Shown: in pieces, positions 25,946 through 39,508 of the stretch
Numbering within the stretch: the first letter of the stretch is position 1
Layout of the letters: each line of letters starts with the position of its first letter
Assembly: GCA_935421135.1 (NCBI GenBank)
Contig: OW285189.1
Location: forward strand, 15,273,072-15,337,071
Length of the DNA: 64,000 bases
Direction: 5' to 3'
From: Bugulina stolonifera
Lineage: Eukaryota > Bryozoa > Gymnolaemata > Cheilostomatida > Bugulidae
Notes under the pieces: model-generated
Told to the model about the DNA's origin: nothing
The model's database searches: none
Seen by the model: only the letters and a program-made list of their open reading frames with translations
Made by a program: the position numbers and the translations under genes

Positions 25946-27042
25946 TAGTCGTTTGGCCCAGTAGCTACCTGCTACTTCTTGTATGATGTTGTGGTAGAGG
26001 ACATGATTGTGGATGGTTGGTTGTGTTCTCTCTAGCAGGGAAAATTTTGGCAACTTGGAAATTATCATGTCCCTTTGAGTGAATGTGCAAATGGTCTCAC
26101 CAGTAATGAATTCTGATTATATATGAGCTATTTCTTACTAAGGTGGTAATTATTTGAAGCTATGGGGGCAAGAAAAAAGGCTTATTCATTATGGTAATAA
26201 CATAGAAATATAACTGGTTCAACAACTGGAGTACTGTTGAGCGGAGCTGACATACAAACATAACTACTTGCAGTACCTATCCTTACTCGCTCAGTGTCTT
26301 AATTTAGCAGATTGTTCTTGTTTCAGTTTGACATCAGATCTGATCTCACTAATTCAAATTTTTTGTCTCTCCTGCTTTTGCTATGCTTTATAGATACACA
26401 TAATTGCATCTTATTTGCTCCTAGCAAAGAACAGCAATAAAATCCACAGACTGAACACTCTGATGAGTAGATGAGGTTGATTATAAAACTGTAGAAATGC
26501 TCCAGTTAATGCTTTCTATAATACTAACCTCTGTTGAAACTGCAACAAACCCTTTATATACATTGTACATGTATTTTGTAGGCCTTGCTCATAGTCAATT
26601 TTTTTTATTGGTAGATAATTGGAGGCCACAAATTTCAGCATAAGTATATAATGTGACCTATCATTTTGTTCCAGTTCATTCATCCAGCTTAGAATGGAGA
26701 GCAGGCCTGCAAAAAGTATATGCTGCTAATAGCAAAAGAGTTATTTCACTCTATGCTTAGATATTATGGCATGCGTCTGCAGTTCAGCAGAATTCATAGT
26801 TATAGCAATGTCAAGTAAGGTACGCTCCAAGCTTTTGCTACAAAAAAGTAAAAGCACCACTGATCCACATGCAATAAACAATGCTGTAAAATATCAATGT
26901 GCAATGGCAACTACACATATACATGTACATAAATTTGCCCCTGTCCTATTAATACATGGGTAAAAGCAAAGTATGATTTGAAATTCAGAAATTATAACAA
27001 AATAGTAACCCAAAACTATAACAGTCATTATGGTTTGAATTC

Positions 27043-27099
27043 GAAGTTGTACTCTCGTCCTTCTGAAAAACGAACTCATACCTGTAGAGAGGACAACTT
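27043..27099. repeat. Hairpin element, AAGTTGTC family
   Basis: AAGTTGTACTCTC and GAGAGGACAACTT pair at 12 of 13 positions around a 31-bp loop. It is intergenic. Confidence 0.6.
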
Positions 27100-27807
27100 A
27101 CACGTAGATTTCCAATCATTATGCAGCAGCAAAATTTTTCAGCAGTTTATGGATTTGTCCTCCTCATAAATTCACTACGAAAACTTTGATATCACGAGAC
27201 CTGTTAAGTTCGTAACAGTTTTGTATATTGGTTAGTCAAAATACCGAAAAACTAAATTTCCACATCAGAACAAAAGTCTTTGAAAAGTAATGGTGTGGTT
27301 TTGTTTTGCATTGCTTGAGTTTATTCAAAGTGATTTTGTCCATTGTACTAGCAGAGATAGTGATAGTATATAATATAATCAAACGTCAATAAAACTGAAT
27401 ACCCATAATACTGAATAATAGTTATCTTATGGTTTTGTAATGTGTTCAACTCCATTCATGTGATCACCACTGTGACTGTGATGTTCAATTTAAATTTCAT
27501 GTGATGTTCTGTTGCTTACAAACAAACAAGTAGCCTACAAGTGTTGTGACTGAGTCTGAATGATTTAACTTTATTTGTATTAGTTTTATTAGATCTATTT
27601 ATATTAATGTTAGGTATTAATATTTGTTTTAATTATCATAATCATAACTATGTTTTATTTTGATTTAAGTTTATAAAATAAAAATTAAATACTAAAATTA
27701 TAATTAGAGCATGTATCTAAGCTATGGCAAAAAGTTAGTTTATATTAATACTGAATCCCAATATACATGTCCAATGGAATGAATAACAATAGAATATCAT
27801 ATTTTAT

Positions 27808-28375
27808 TGTTCTGTCCGGCTGGGTAGCTGAGGCGCAGCCATAGGCCTACAACATACAGGCCAGAGTACAGGGGAGTAAATACACTACGAGGTAGTGGGC
27901 TAGCTGCGGTAACCGTTGAAGTCTTAGAGTGAGAGCATGACCCGGAGGTATGGATCCTACTCCTATAGCTAGGCTAAGCTAGCAGGAGTGGGACCTACAG
28001 CTGTGGGGAGAGGTTGGACTGCTGGGTCTAGGTACTAGCCATGAGACTACCTGGAAAGACCTGAGGCCGGGGAGAGTGGCTGATACCCTACTGTTAGCAG
28101 TAAAAAGTAGGAGACTGTATCGGCTCAGTGGAACAAGATCGCTTTATTGAACAACAGCCTAGAGACAACTGAAGTTACAATGCAAAACTGCGCTCCTTAT
28201 ACACGTATGAAATCTGGTTCCGGTCCGAGGTCGAAAGGTTTACCAATACAATGAGTTGGTTTCGGACCAAAAGAGGTCTGAGTTACAATCAGTACAAATA
28301 GGACTCGGATCATAAGCATAAGAAAAGCCATAATTACATGCAAAGTACAGTAGGTAGTTTGGGGAATAACCAACA
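27808..28375 (-). mobile_element. Probable solo LTR of a retrotransposon
   Basis: About 568 bases, more GC-rich than the surroundings, reading TGTT...AACA on the minus strand. In that orientation a TATAAG box (28202-28197) is followed about 50 bases later by AATAAAG (AATAAA at 28148-28143), the U3/R layout of an LTR. No polymerase or gag reading frame lies beside it. The 5-bp flanks (TTTAT and CAATA) do not match, so the ends or insertion history are uncertain. Confidence 0.5.
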
Positions 28376-29971
28376 CAATATATTCAAAAATGTAAGTGTA
28401 ATAGCCAAGATCTAATAATAGACCTAATGATCACCTCTTGGTTGGAGCAGTGCGTCCAAGAGTTCTTTTTAGTTTTGAATCATGAGAGGACACCTCGTTC
28501 AAATATTACATGCTTTGGGCGTATCTGTATACATAGGCCTATGCTATATATTGGAAACCTCACTCAACGAAGACATCTAATCAATAAAAATGGCATAAAA
28601 TCGTGCAACTCAGTAGAAATGAAAGCAGCATTGCGACCAGATGTTATCTAAAACTCGAATCCCTTAAAAATCGGCTCACAAGTTAGGTCTGCTGCCTGAG
28701 CAGAACGTACATAAGTGTATGTATCATTCTAGATATACCACAGCATGTAGCTAAACTATCAAGAGACATGCAGGATGCACTGAGAACATATCTACTATCC
28801 CTGAAGAACATAATTCCTATAAGTGCTACACACTGTTAGCCTAAAAAGGCATGGCCTTTGCTTGTAATATTTTAGAATGTTCAAATTAAAGCTTATTCCC
28901 TATTGCAAAGCTGACATGAAACTCGGCCACCAATAGCCCTCCTTTAGATGGAATTTAATCATTACTTATATTCAATGCATCATTTGATAAACATTTGAGG
29001 CCCCTGTTCACAAAGATGGCCAGAAGATCGTCATTTGAACTACAAATAAAACTTACCTGTGAATCAGTCATTGTAAACTGGCTGAACATTTGGTTCTCTG
29101 TAATATCCTGGTTAATGTGACATTCTTGACTCTAAATATAGGGTTATAGGACTTCATGTAGCACCCTCCTCTCGCCTATGTTTAAAAAATCTATGCATGT
29201 AGCTGTGCTGACGAGCAAATATATAGCCAGGCCGTCATGGATTTCACCAAAACACCTTATGCTATGCTTTAAGTTTGAACTGTGGACTATTCCGTGATTC
29301 CACTTGTAATGTGATTATGTAATACTTAATTTGAAGTAATCAACATTTTCAGTATACCATCCTGCGTGATGGCTAGTAGCCTTCTTATTCAATTTCATTT
29401 ATTATAGTTTTTATGGGCTTTAGGCTTCTTGCATAATGTGAAATATCAAGTATGGAATATGAATACTCCCCTCTGCTTCAAACTCTGATTATTTACATGT
29501 AAATCGATCACATTCTGTCAGCTATAAAATAATTGGAGAAGCTTCTTTACTTTGAAATAGGACTACGTTCTACCTTTGTTGAGCTTTACAGTGTTGATTT
29601 TTTTCATCAATATTACTCCACTGAAGATTCTAGGAGATCGCAAGACAAATGTGTAAACATTGCAGGTATAAAATATGCATGTGGAGTATCTGCATGTGAG
29701 AAGTCTAGCTTGATTATCACTTATTTTTCCAACCGATTCAGTATACACCGACTTGCTGACTAAGTAAGCAGCTTATGCAAATAGCTTAGCAATCTACCCC
29801 AAAAGATAAACAGACTACGTGAAGCAATGTCTTAATTTATGTTGTTTTGTGAATTTTAGTTTTGATGGTTAAATTACTGATAGAGTTTAAGGTTCATCGT
29901 ATCAGTGATAAGAGTGATATAACGTCCCTTTTGGAGCTCCAAGGAAGAACAGAGGTGAACTTAGGTCTAAA

Positions 29972-31516
29972 ATGTCTCACGAACAAACAGAAGGTATGTA
30001 AAAGTGAACATGCAATGTATCCATAGTTCATAACATTAAACCTAGGTTTGTGCAACAAAAGCATAAAATATTTTGGATTTTGTTACAGATTTGAAAGCAT
30101 TTGAGAGACGGTTGACTGAAGTGATAGCCGCATTACAGCCAGCCACTGGGCGATGGAGAAGTAAGCATATGGTTTCTGTTGTATTGCATTTGATATTATT
30201 TATTTACACTAATCACTGGAGAGACAGCGTCATTGTCTCTTGTATATAAAGTGACTGCTCCTTTTAAACTATCCACCCCAACCAATGTGTTTAATCAAAT
30301 CATAGTTCTTAGTTATTACAGCATACCAAAGTGTATGGTTTTGCAATTCTTTTTTGATGTTATAGGCCAAGTTGTATTAAGACCAAATAGTCTAAGATGT
30401 TTTGGTAAATATCGTCAACTCTGTACTACACATGTATTTCACTTGGTTGAAATGGCTACTCTCCCGAATTTCTCATACAATTTAGTATTTTTGTTAATTT
30501 ACATATCTGCATGCTGTAGTTAGTAATCCTTATGATGCTTTTATTTTACAGTTGTATTGATAATAACTTCAGTATGCACAGCAACAGGAGCATGGAACTG
30601 GTTAAGGGATCCTAAAACATTACAGGTATATCCAGGAAATACATGTTTATATAAGCGTTCATATAAGTATTTATTAACCCACGCTGTCACTAGAGACGTG
30701 TGTTCTTGGCATCGAGGTCTAAGTATTTGCCATGCACTATGATCTGGGGGATTTTTGCGATTTGTAATTTAATAAAGATGGTGTTTTAGGCATATGCGTT
30801 CAACTAACCCCTGTGGTGTGTATGTAAAATGGTTATTACTGTTGTCGACTTGTTGTAGACTACATTCATTCAGTCATTATTAGAACACTGGCTGTTCACT
30901 GCAAGTATGGTGCTTCTACTACTATTATTCCTGGCTGGAATTCACAAGAGAGTTGTGGCTCCTTCAATGTATCCTTTTACACCACGTTTAGGTTTTCTTT
31001 AACCAACTTCAAATGTAAATTTGGAATTGATAGAATATTTTTGTTTGTTCCAAACTAGAATGGTACGTGTAGGTAAATTCATTAGTCCATGTGTAGTAGG
31101 CCTGTTTAGTGAGCATTTAGGAGTTGTTTGCTCTCGTCTAAGATAGCCTGTTGGAGAGAATAACTTCGCATTGTTATGCTAAGGGTCACAACTCCCCGAT
31201 TTGTGTTGAAGGGTTCTTTTTCTTAGCCTGTACCTTTATAGAATTGCATCCCGTTGCCGGCTAGTGTTGGAAGACTATAACATGGCTTGTGATGATGTGA
31301 GTATGAAATAATGTACAGTATATATCATGGTTTTATTATGCAAGGAATTTTAACTTTTGAACAGTCACAGACTTGTTTCACTTCCATGTAAATAGAATGC
31401 TTAGTAAATATATTAATTGTCTTAACATGATTACAGATTTGTAAAACAAGCATCTAGCATATAATATGATGTTGTAGACTGGTAAACTAATATTAAAGCC
31501 TCGTCCAACAACCTGA
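29972..31516 (+). CDS. CNEP1R1: Nuclear envelope phosphatase regulatory subunit 1 (TMEM188)
   Basis: Regulatory membrane partner of the CTDNEP1/Dullard phosphatase, which dephosphorylates lipin at the ER and nuclear envelope. Exons are 29972-29993, 30089-30160, 30552-30625, 30859-30968, 31242-31296 and 31478-31516. They give 123 residues, against about 125 in vertebrates. The conserved strings [42 protein letters not shown] and [12 protein letters not shown] are all present. Two hydrophobic segments (about residues 32-46 and 65-82) are the membrane spans. It converges tail-to-tail with the APEX1 gene; the two stop codons are about 250 bp apart. The AATAAA at 31677-31682 is the likely polyadenylation signal. 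Confidence 0.96.
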
Positions 31517-31664
31517 AGGAAAGATGTTGCAATATTACTGACTGCCTAAGGCTACATAATAGCATCAGAACTGTACAGCTTATCAATGTAAATGGTATAA
31601 TATTAATTTATTTACAAATTTTCCAAAATTTTGTAATAAGATATAATATGTAAACACAAAGCTA

Positions 31665-31682
31665 TTTATTTACACTAATAAA
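31665..31682. terminator. Overlapping opposed polyadenylation signals
   Basis: AATAAA on the plus strand (31677-31682) serves CNEP1R1. TTTATT at 31665-31670 is AATAAA on the minus strand for APEX1. The two convergent transcripts would overlap at their 3' ends. Confidence 0.5.
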
Positions 31683-31767
31683 ATTTTACATAATATAATA
31701 CCAAATTTCTACTAAATGTAGGAAGATAAATTTGTGTACGGGATTGAGATTCAAGTTTGTCTGCAGT

Positions 31768-34700
31768 TTATATTGCCATGAGTAAGCCAACTGGGCAATG
31801 GTCACTGCCCATCACCTGTGTTCTCATGAAACTGTCACAGAGTTTGTCCTCCAGTCGTTTGGATATGAGGAAGTAGTCCAATCTCCTGTAACAACCCAAA
31901 AGTGCAAAATACAACACCTTTTCATTATCACACTTTTATTGCTTGACATTGACAATAATGAATATTATAGCCAATGCCGCTGTTTGAAAGCAAAAATTGT
32001 GAGTAGAGTGATGGAATTGTGGGAGCGAGCATAACATTTCGTTCCTGATACACACCCACTCAGTCACACTTGAAACCGTGAGGCCAAGATTGAACATGCT
32101 GCATTGGTCGCATAGAAACTTCAACCATGCAGTGATGAACACAATCACAATAAGTATTGCTAGCTCACTGCAGTCTGTGACAACCAAATATGCAAGAGAG
32201 AGTAGCTATTAACTTACCAACCAACATTCTTTGATCGGCAATTACCCATATATGACCAGAAGCTGTATGCCTGTTCCTTTTTGGGATACAAGTGTCTAAA
32301 TGTATCGAGAAAGCCGATATCAAGCAATTCAGTCAGTCCTTCTCGCTCTGCATCGCAGAATCCAGGTGTCTTATTCTTGTTATTCTTTGGGTTCTTGAGA
32401 TCTGAAAGTTGTAACAAATTTGCATTTCAACTTGCGCCTTCATAGTCAATTATTACACCAGTGCAAGGTATGTACATTATCATAATACATCACATCTGCA
32501 TGCACAATATAAAATGTATAACAATATATAATAATTAAAATTCGGAAGTAAAGTAGAACCAAATTTGAAAAGCTCTTCCTAACACCATCTGCTTCTACCA
32601 CTTCCTCCATCGAGCCCAAAACACGTACACAATGAGAACTAATAACATGCATGTGGAATAAATCACATGTTCCCATAGCACAGTTATGTGTACCTATTTC
32701 ATTGTGAGCCACGTTTAGATCCCCGCACACAATAACCGGTTTTTTCTCATCCAATTCTTTCAGATATTTTCTGAAATCTCCATCCCATTCTTTAGTTCTG
32801 TATTCTAAGCGCTTGAGACCACGGCCCGAGTTGGGGACATCTACATGCATATAAGACATTATCCCAAAGATTTGAAATATAGAAAAAACATAACAGTTAA
32901 TAGCATACCTTATAGTTTGGCAATGTGGTGCAAACCAAACATTTATAACATAAAACCATAAGGTTGATTTTATAGTAGGAAGGATTTGCAATGGAGGGCC
33001 ATGGAGCTGATTGGGGAACACCGAGAAGGCACATTCAATATTTTACCAGTAAAATATAATTATGATAGGTGGCAACACACTTCTACAGTGAGAACAATAC
33101 AATGGATAGTTTATGAAAATGTTTCATATGGCAGGATGGTGTCATTTTGTAGACCTTAAGGTCATAGGTTCAAGCCCCACATATTCTGATCTTGGAAGAT
33201 GAGCTCTTAGATGCATAGGCTTCGGCCAATGCATACCAATTCCAAAATGATAAAAAAAAAGAAGCACACACGGTAGGAGTAGTGTAGCAGGATATACATG
33301 TACATACAAACAGGAAGTAATGTATCACTTACACACTGTTACAAGGTAGTAGTCTTCAAACTCGGCAGTAATCACTCTCCCTTCATTATCATGTTCCTCT
33401 ACATCTACAAAACATGAATATTCATCTCATGTAGACATTGGCAAATATAATATTTATTTTAGGCCTGTTTCACTGTACTGTGACCAAGCACAACCCACCT
33501 ACTAACTAGGTGTTCAGCTTCAAGCTTTTGCTTCCTTAAAGGTGGACTGTACTGAAATTTTGGAGTTATAAGCTGAATACACCATTAGAAAGCCTAGTAG
33601 CAGCTGAACCAGTTAGCACAATACCAGCTGGGATCCATGATGTCATCATGGTACCCAGCTCTATTAAAACTAGTGAATAACATCATTGCAGGGAGTGAAT
33701 GCCAGACCGCGCATTATGTTATTATAAACAGAAAACTTCAATTGAGTTTTTATCGTTGTTGTACTAGGAATATCACAAAACGAAAAAAAGGGTATGTGGA
33801 GCAAATGCTAGTTAATATCCTTAGACAATAAAAAGCACAATTTGTTGCAAAAAATTATCAAATGACTTTTGAGTTTGCAACTTGATTGGTCAATATAGGC
33901 TACTTGTTTATCTCATGAATAACATGCCAACACACTAGACTGGTGTGTTGAACCTGTAGCATGTAGTGCTATAACTGCTAATATCTGTTTTATTGAATGA
34001 ACACTGTATTTCTTATAAAGCAGTTGTGACAACTCAATATTTCTGCCATATAGTGAGTCAGAGTTGAGATATCCAAAGAAGAAGTTGTGAGAATTGACAT
34101 AAAACTAGGTGGTGATAACTCCTAATGCTGACATCACTATGGTTATTTTAGAATTTTTGGGGCTACTTTTTTGCAGTTTAGCATCTATTAGCTACTACCG
34201 AAACAGCTTAGATATGTTTGTAGAGGTATCAAGTAATGCCAACATAGTTAATTTGATGAAAAACATTCTGAAATTTTCAGTACAGTCCAACTTTAAACAT
34301 TTCCAATGAATAGAAGACCAGTGTTACAAGGAAACATATTCATGTATATCCTGAGCAGCTGATGTGACAAGTTCTTAATCTGGCCTGATGGCTGAGTACA
34401 GTCGATTGACACTTGTTTACAGACCAACATCAACTGTCATTTTGTATGATGATAGAATTATACCCTATTATACAATGTATCCATTATATATTCAACTAAC
34501 TTATTCCATCTGTGATTTTTATTGGTTCATCTTTGTAAATAATGCCGACACCGCTGTAACCGGCCTTGTCTCCTGACAGGAAGTGAGCAGAGAAGCCAGC
34601 TTCCTTCAGTTCATCCACTGGAATCTCTTTATCAGTGCATTTGGTCTCCTGTATACACAGCACATCTGCTGATTCCTTCTTGATATAGCTCAATCCATCT

Positions 34701-35911
34701 TTCTATAAAATATACTATTTAGTAGTATTTACATAATATATAACACAGATATGAAGAAACTTCATCCCCAACCTGACAGCTATGTATTTCAGCTAACACA
34801 TATTATATTAGTAAAATGTTAGTAAAATACCACACTCAAAATGTGTATAATGTACAAGAAGAGACTGTCCTTCTGCAATATATATGCAGCATAATGGAAT
34901 GAGTCTCAAGTTGAAGTTCCCAGAATGATAAGCGATATGTTTATTACAAATACCAACCCCAACTGGCTTTAGATGACATGGACCTACTGACTAACTATGA
35001 AACATCCACCTCCACAATCTACAGTACAGTAGCAATGTGTTTAGCAGTGATTTTTAGAGGAAACTCTGAGAGAGAATACAACAATCGTTTACAATCTACC
35101 TTCAGCCATGCACGAAACCCATTGACATTCATAGATATGAATTTTTTGTTCCAGCTCTTCCCATCTTTTGCACATGAACTAGAGGAGAAATCAAGATCAT
35201 CCAATGAAGCTGATGTACTATTTTCAGACTCAACCTCAGCAACTTTTCCCTTCTTGGCAGGACTTACTGATTCTGCATTACCCTACAAGATTTATAGTTA
35301 TCCACTGTAAATATGCAACACACTAGATGGTGAAACAGCATTATAGACTAAAATGCGCAGCTGGGGTTTGGCAAAATACAAATAGAGTACTTAGTTTTAA
35401 AGCCTAAGTACAGGTACCCAGTGCACAACACCAAGTACAAGTTGGAATGAAAATCTGCAAGTATTAGAGGATCACAGTGACACTAGGATAAAAAATCAGC
35501 CTTATTTTCAAGTTACAAACCACAAAATTAAAATGTGTTTAACCAACTACATATGCCTAAATCGAACAAGCAATCAAGTTTACAAACAACTTGACTATCG
35601 CAAGCATCAGTTCAAGTAAAAGTGACAAGCAGTGTTCACAGGCAAGTGAGGTAAGTAAGAGTGTCAAGTACTTAGGAACGGTATTTGTAAGTATACTTGA
35701 GTATACCTGAGGCTCTCAACTCTGTTACACTGTATGTCAGATTTTATTACATTAACAGAAAGGCCTACTTAGTAAATAAAACAATATCAATAGTTCATGT
35801 AGCAATATGATAAGTAAAGACATAGGTCGCATTGGTTCAGACTACATAGTGACCATGACAGGAAAGAGATACACATGTAAGTAGACGTACTTCAGACTTC
35901 CTCTTGGGCAT
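31768..35911 (-). CDS. APEX1: Apurinic/apyrimidinic endonuclease 1
   Basis: Base-excision-repair nuclease that nicks DNA 5' to abasic sites. Exons on the minus strand are 35891-35911, 35100-35282, 34501-34702, 33333-33404, 32694-32840, 32218-32401 and 31768-31885. They give 308 residues (human 318). The start MPKRKSE is a basic, NLS-like leader as in human APE1. Active-site residues visible are N59 in NVNG, E87 in QETKC, D200 and N202 in GDLNVAH, D273 in RLDYF, and D298-H299 in GSDHCP. The 34501 junction uses GTTAGT. The N-terminal redox cysteine region is a serine-rich, poorly conserved segment, so the DNA-repair function is better supported than the vertebrate redox role. Confidence 0.96.
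33129..33262 (+). repeat. tRNA-derived SINE with A-rich tail
   Basis: An A-box-like TGGCAGGATGGT is followed by a B box GGTTCAAGCCC (33167-33177). A body follows, ending in an A run at about 33251-33260. It is intronic in APEX1. Confidence 0.6.
35345..35740. repeat. Degenerate AAGTAC-rich repeat region
   Basis: AAGTAC, CAAGTA and GTACTTG words recur. The right edge ends CTCAACTCTG, reminiscent of a hAT terminus, but no matching left terminus or target duplication was found. It lies in APEX1 intron 1. Confidence 0.4.
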
Positions 35912-38900
35912 ATTTGCAGTTATTTTGTGTGCAGCGGTCGTTCAGGCGCCCTAATGAAATCTCGAAGCACAGTAAACACAGCAGGATGGGCTAAAACTAA
36001 CAATAAATATTTAATTATTCACAAAAAAAATCATAACAACCAATGTAGCCCATGAAAACCTGTCTACTGTGAAGTCTGAATTATGAAGGCATAAGGTTAA
36101 TAATTTCATTTCTAAGTGAGGAACTACTGATGATAGTGGACTAGGAGTTTACATCATAGAGACAATAACTCTTGCTACGTTTCTAAAGTCTAATGGTTAT
36201 TCATATGAACTAAGCTTTGAACCCAGACCTCTATACAAACTTCTGCCTTCTACGACTTCGCAAAGATGAAAGATCTTAAGCTAACAAGCTAGTACACAGT
36301 GTTTAAATAAGTACAAACATGAAAAATAGCCTACACTAACCCCATATTGCCAAAATCACTTGGCCCTAGAGACAAGTAGTAGATGGTGAACACACATAGT
36401 AGTCATGGTAATTATATTACAGATTATGAGATTATTTCATGACTTTCGCAATATGAATACCATGTGACTTTGTGTCAGGATTGGTATAGTTGCTCAGCTT
36501 TAACTTCAGCATTATTTTATAGGCCTACATATTTTTACTCCAATCTCTGTGTTATTATTATTATTCCTAATAAAGTAAAAGTATAACTTAAAAACAACTC
36601 TACTGAAATTTTGTCAATAATATTAATAATCATACACAAGGCAATGCGTCTCTGTGTGGTTAGTTAGTAATTGGTTGTCCACGGTCACAGCATTGATCTG
36701 CCTCGAGGCGGTCTGCAGAGACCTCCGGTTGCCATTGGAGGAAAATTCAAATTGTGACAATAGATTCCTTAGCAATCAAAATCACACATTTTAGCAGAGT
36801 TGAGACCCACAACGCCACTATACTTATTTACTTAGCATACTTAGAGTAGACATCACGCTAGACCACTAGGGCGAGTGGAAGGGACGTGCCTCATTTGGGA
36901 AAACTGTAGTATCAGTATCGTATGAACATTTGTTTAATGTTTTAGCTTTTGTTAAATATGATTAAATTTTAATTTATGTTTATATGCTGTAACAATCTCA
37001 GCACAGGTCCTGTGACAGCCCTGTTTCTATGTATTAGCATTGTTGGCAGCGCATGTCGCAGAATCATTTCTCTCCCTAAACTCACAACTGAGTCAGTGGC
37101 AATTGAGTCACTCTGACTCGGAATGAGCCAGCGAATAAGTTGGACTTTCAATTAAAATTAAATACATATATACTCTACTATGCTACTCTACTGTCTACTG
37201 TTTGATTTTTATTTTAATTAATAAGTAACCAAAGTCAGTGGCCAAGTCCCAATAAAAGAATAACAAAACATACATAATTATAATATTACATTGCGCAAAC
37301 ACAACGGCGTTATCACATTTTTAATTTAGCTATATTTAATTTAAATTTATAAACAATACAATAGAGGGACAATAATTCGTAATGCTTTGTTATAAAATTA
37401 ACTCTCTAATTGATTACATTACTCAACTACATGTAGATTCATTACGGTATACAATATATATCCATTGAAAACAAAACAATACAATCACAATGACCAATGA
37501 CAGTGGTAATTCCACCACATGTATATAAATGCATCTTTGCAAGTACCACGCGGCTTGGGAGGACAGGAAGTAAACAAATCCGTTTTGCCCAGATCTTTAT
37601 TCTAAGAAGGCCAAGTGATGAAGGAGGGTAAAAATTGCTTCACGCATAGTATTCGACTAATCGATCATGGAAACTGTGCTAAATTTCCGGTTTCTCATTG
37701 GGTTTTCCTTTTCCGCTCGGGATTTTCTGCACTCTATCTCTATTGATTTCAAAGAATGCATCTCAACTGTACTGCTATAATGCAGCAATGCCAATGGACT
37801 GACCATTGTTATTACTAATACAAATAGCGAGTAGTATGTTCATTAGTTATCATTCAAAATTTACCGTTGAGAGCTTAGGTACTGTTGGCATTATGATTAT
37901 CAATTAAATTAATTAATAAATTTTTAATAATTTAATATTAATTGTTTTTTATTATGATGATGATCTGATGCTCATGATTATTGATTATCAAAGTAATAGT
38001 TATTGATGCTCAATTATTTTATCTTTTGTTTTAAGAAATATTGTTGTATACTATTATTTGTGTTATATATTTGAATCACTGAATGTGAATAGTCAGTCAT
38101 TAGTCTAGTGAATTATTTAGTTCAATAGTTGCACCTAAATAAAAAGTATAATTGAATATTAATATTAAATATAATTTATATATAAGCTACATCCATGTAA
38201 ATAAGTAGTCAAATTCATTTTATTTTTTGAAGCCTTATTTCTCGTAAAACTGCGTAATTTATTGTTGTGCAGTTGTTTCTATCAGCAAAGAATAAATTGA
38301 TAGTTATAGAATAATTTAATAGCATACCTATCAAGTCTCCCACATCCAGCAGTAGCCCCCCCCCCCCTTTTACTCTAGATTCGGGTACTCAAATTGTAAT
38401 GTACACCCCACTCAAATGCTGAATTTCCCATTTTTATCAGAGAATCTTGGCAAATTTGCGTAAAATTTGTTAGGCTACTGGAATAAAGTAGGTGGTGAAG
38501 TTGAGATTGCATTGGTTCTTTCAGAATGTTGAAGCAGGATAAATTCACTCAATCGAAAGTTGAGTAAACTTTACTCTAAACGTTTCATTTTGACCGGCAG
38601 TGCATCTGCACTGTATCGTTGTTTAGAACTCTGCTAATCTTCATTATTGGACTGTTAAATTGTATTCCTTTTACAATTTATCACATTAGTTTTAGAACAT
38701 TATCACATGTTGCACTGCCTTCTGGTGGACCCCTGAACAGATGTGTTGCAAATAGGGAGTACAGTTAGACAAGTAGCCTATTAATATTTCACACTATAGT
38801 TAGCATAAAAGTATGAGCGTAGTTTGAATGTCAAGAATCGATACTGTGGGCAATATTATGGTCATATCTGGTGTAACCTTCCTTCCACACAATGATCTAA

Positions 38901-39508
38901 GAGTATCAGATATTGTGTCCACTAGATGCTGCACAAAAGAGAAAGGGTATAATATTACAGTTTCAATACTCTAAGACAATCTATCTTGTTCTGTTATGTA
39001 AAAGAATTTATACAGTTTAAAACGATTCGCTTGTCTACCCAACAGAGAATCCTTAAGTAGGCTCTGCACACGCAACTTGACTGCAATTTTAGTGAATTTT
39101 TCCCCAGAACATATATGCAAATCTGTAAATGTGATTTAGGTTTCACTCATGTTGAAATTTTTTGTTATCCTGCCTTGTTAACTTAACATTACGACTAATT
39201 GTTCCTTGAGAGAACTCTTTTGAGCTCTGTAGTTATACATGTGGACTTTACAAGTCCAATTGTACTGTCCTTGCATTCATTGTAGGAGAGGGTTGTGTAA
39301 TTTCATGTATTTTTGTGATGGTTCTAGATCTATGTTATGTTATTTAAACCATTTGGTAAGTGGATAATACTCCCAGATGTTGGGAGGCTACGTCCACAAT
39401 AGATTGAAGTTATGTAATGTAGTCATCATGATTTGGGATGTAGGCTACGCTTTCTTTACTTATTCACTATAATATTATTTTCCAGCAGGCAGTTAACAAA
39501 AGGTTATC
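35912..39508. other. Divergent upstream region of APEX1 and the CARD/Rho gene
   Basis: About 3.6 kb, mostly very AT-rich. A less AT-rich patch at about 37545-37740 with a GGAAGT ETS-like word could be a promoter or 5' exon of the CARD/Rho gene. A C run at about 38358-38370 was noted. No coding exon is supported. The TTTTCCAG at 39479-39486 looks like the acceptor of a 5' UTR intron just before the ATG at 39509. Confidence 0.4.

Larger units (their letters stand above)
25710..29971. other. Long gene-free region between actin and CNEP1R1
   Basis: It holds two hairpin elements (25898-25945 and 27043-27099) and a probable solo LTR (27808-28375). No exon-like open frame with proper splice signals was recognised in the rest. 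Confidence 0.5.

Noticed and set aside
32446..33021. 191-codon minus-strand open frame as one gene
   Set aside because: Only 32694-32840 within it is an APEX1 exon; the rest is read-through into introns.
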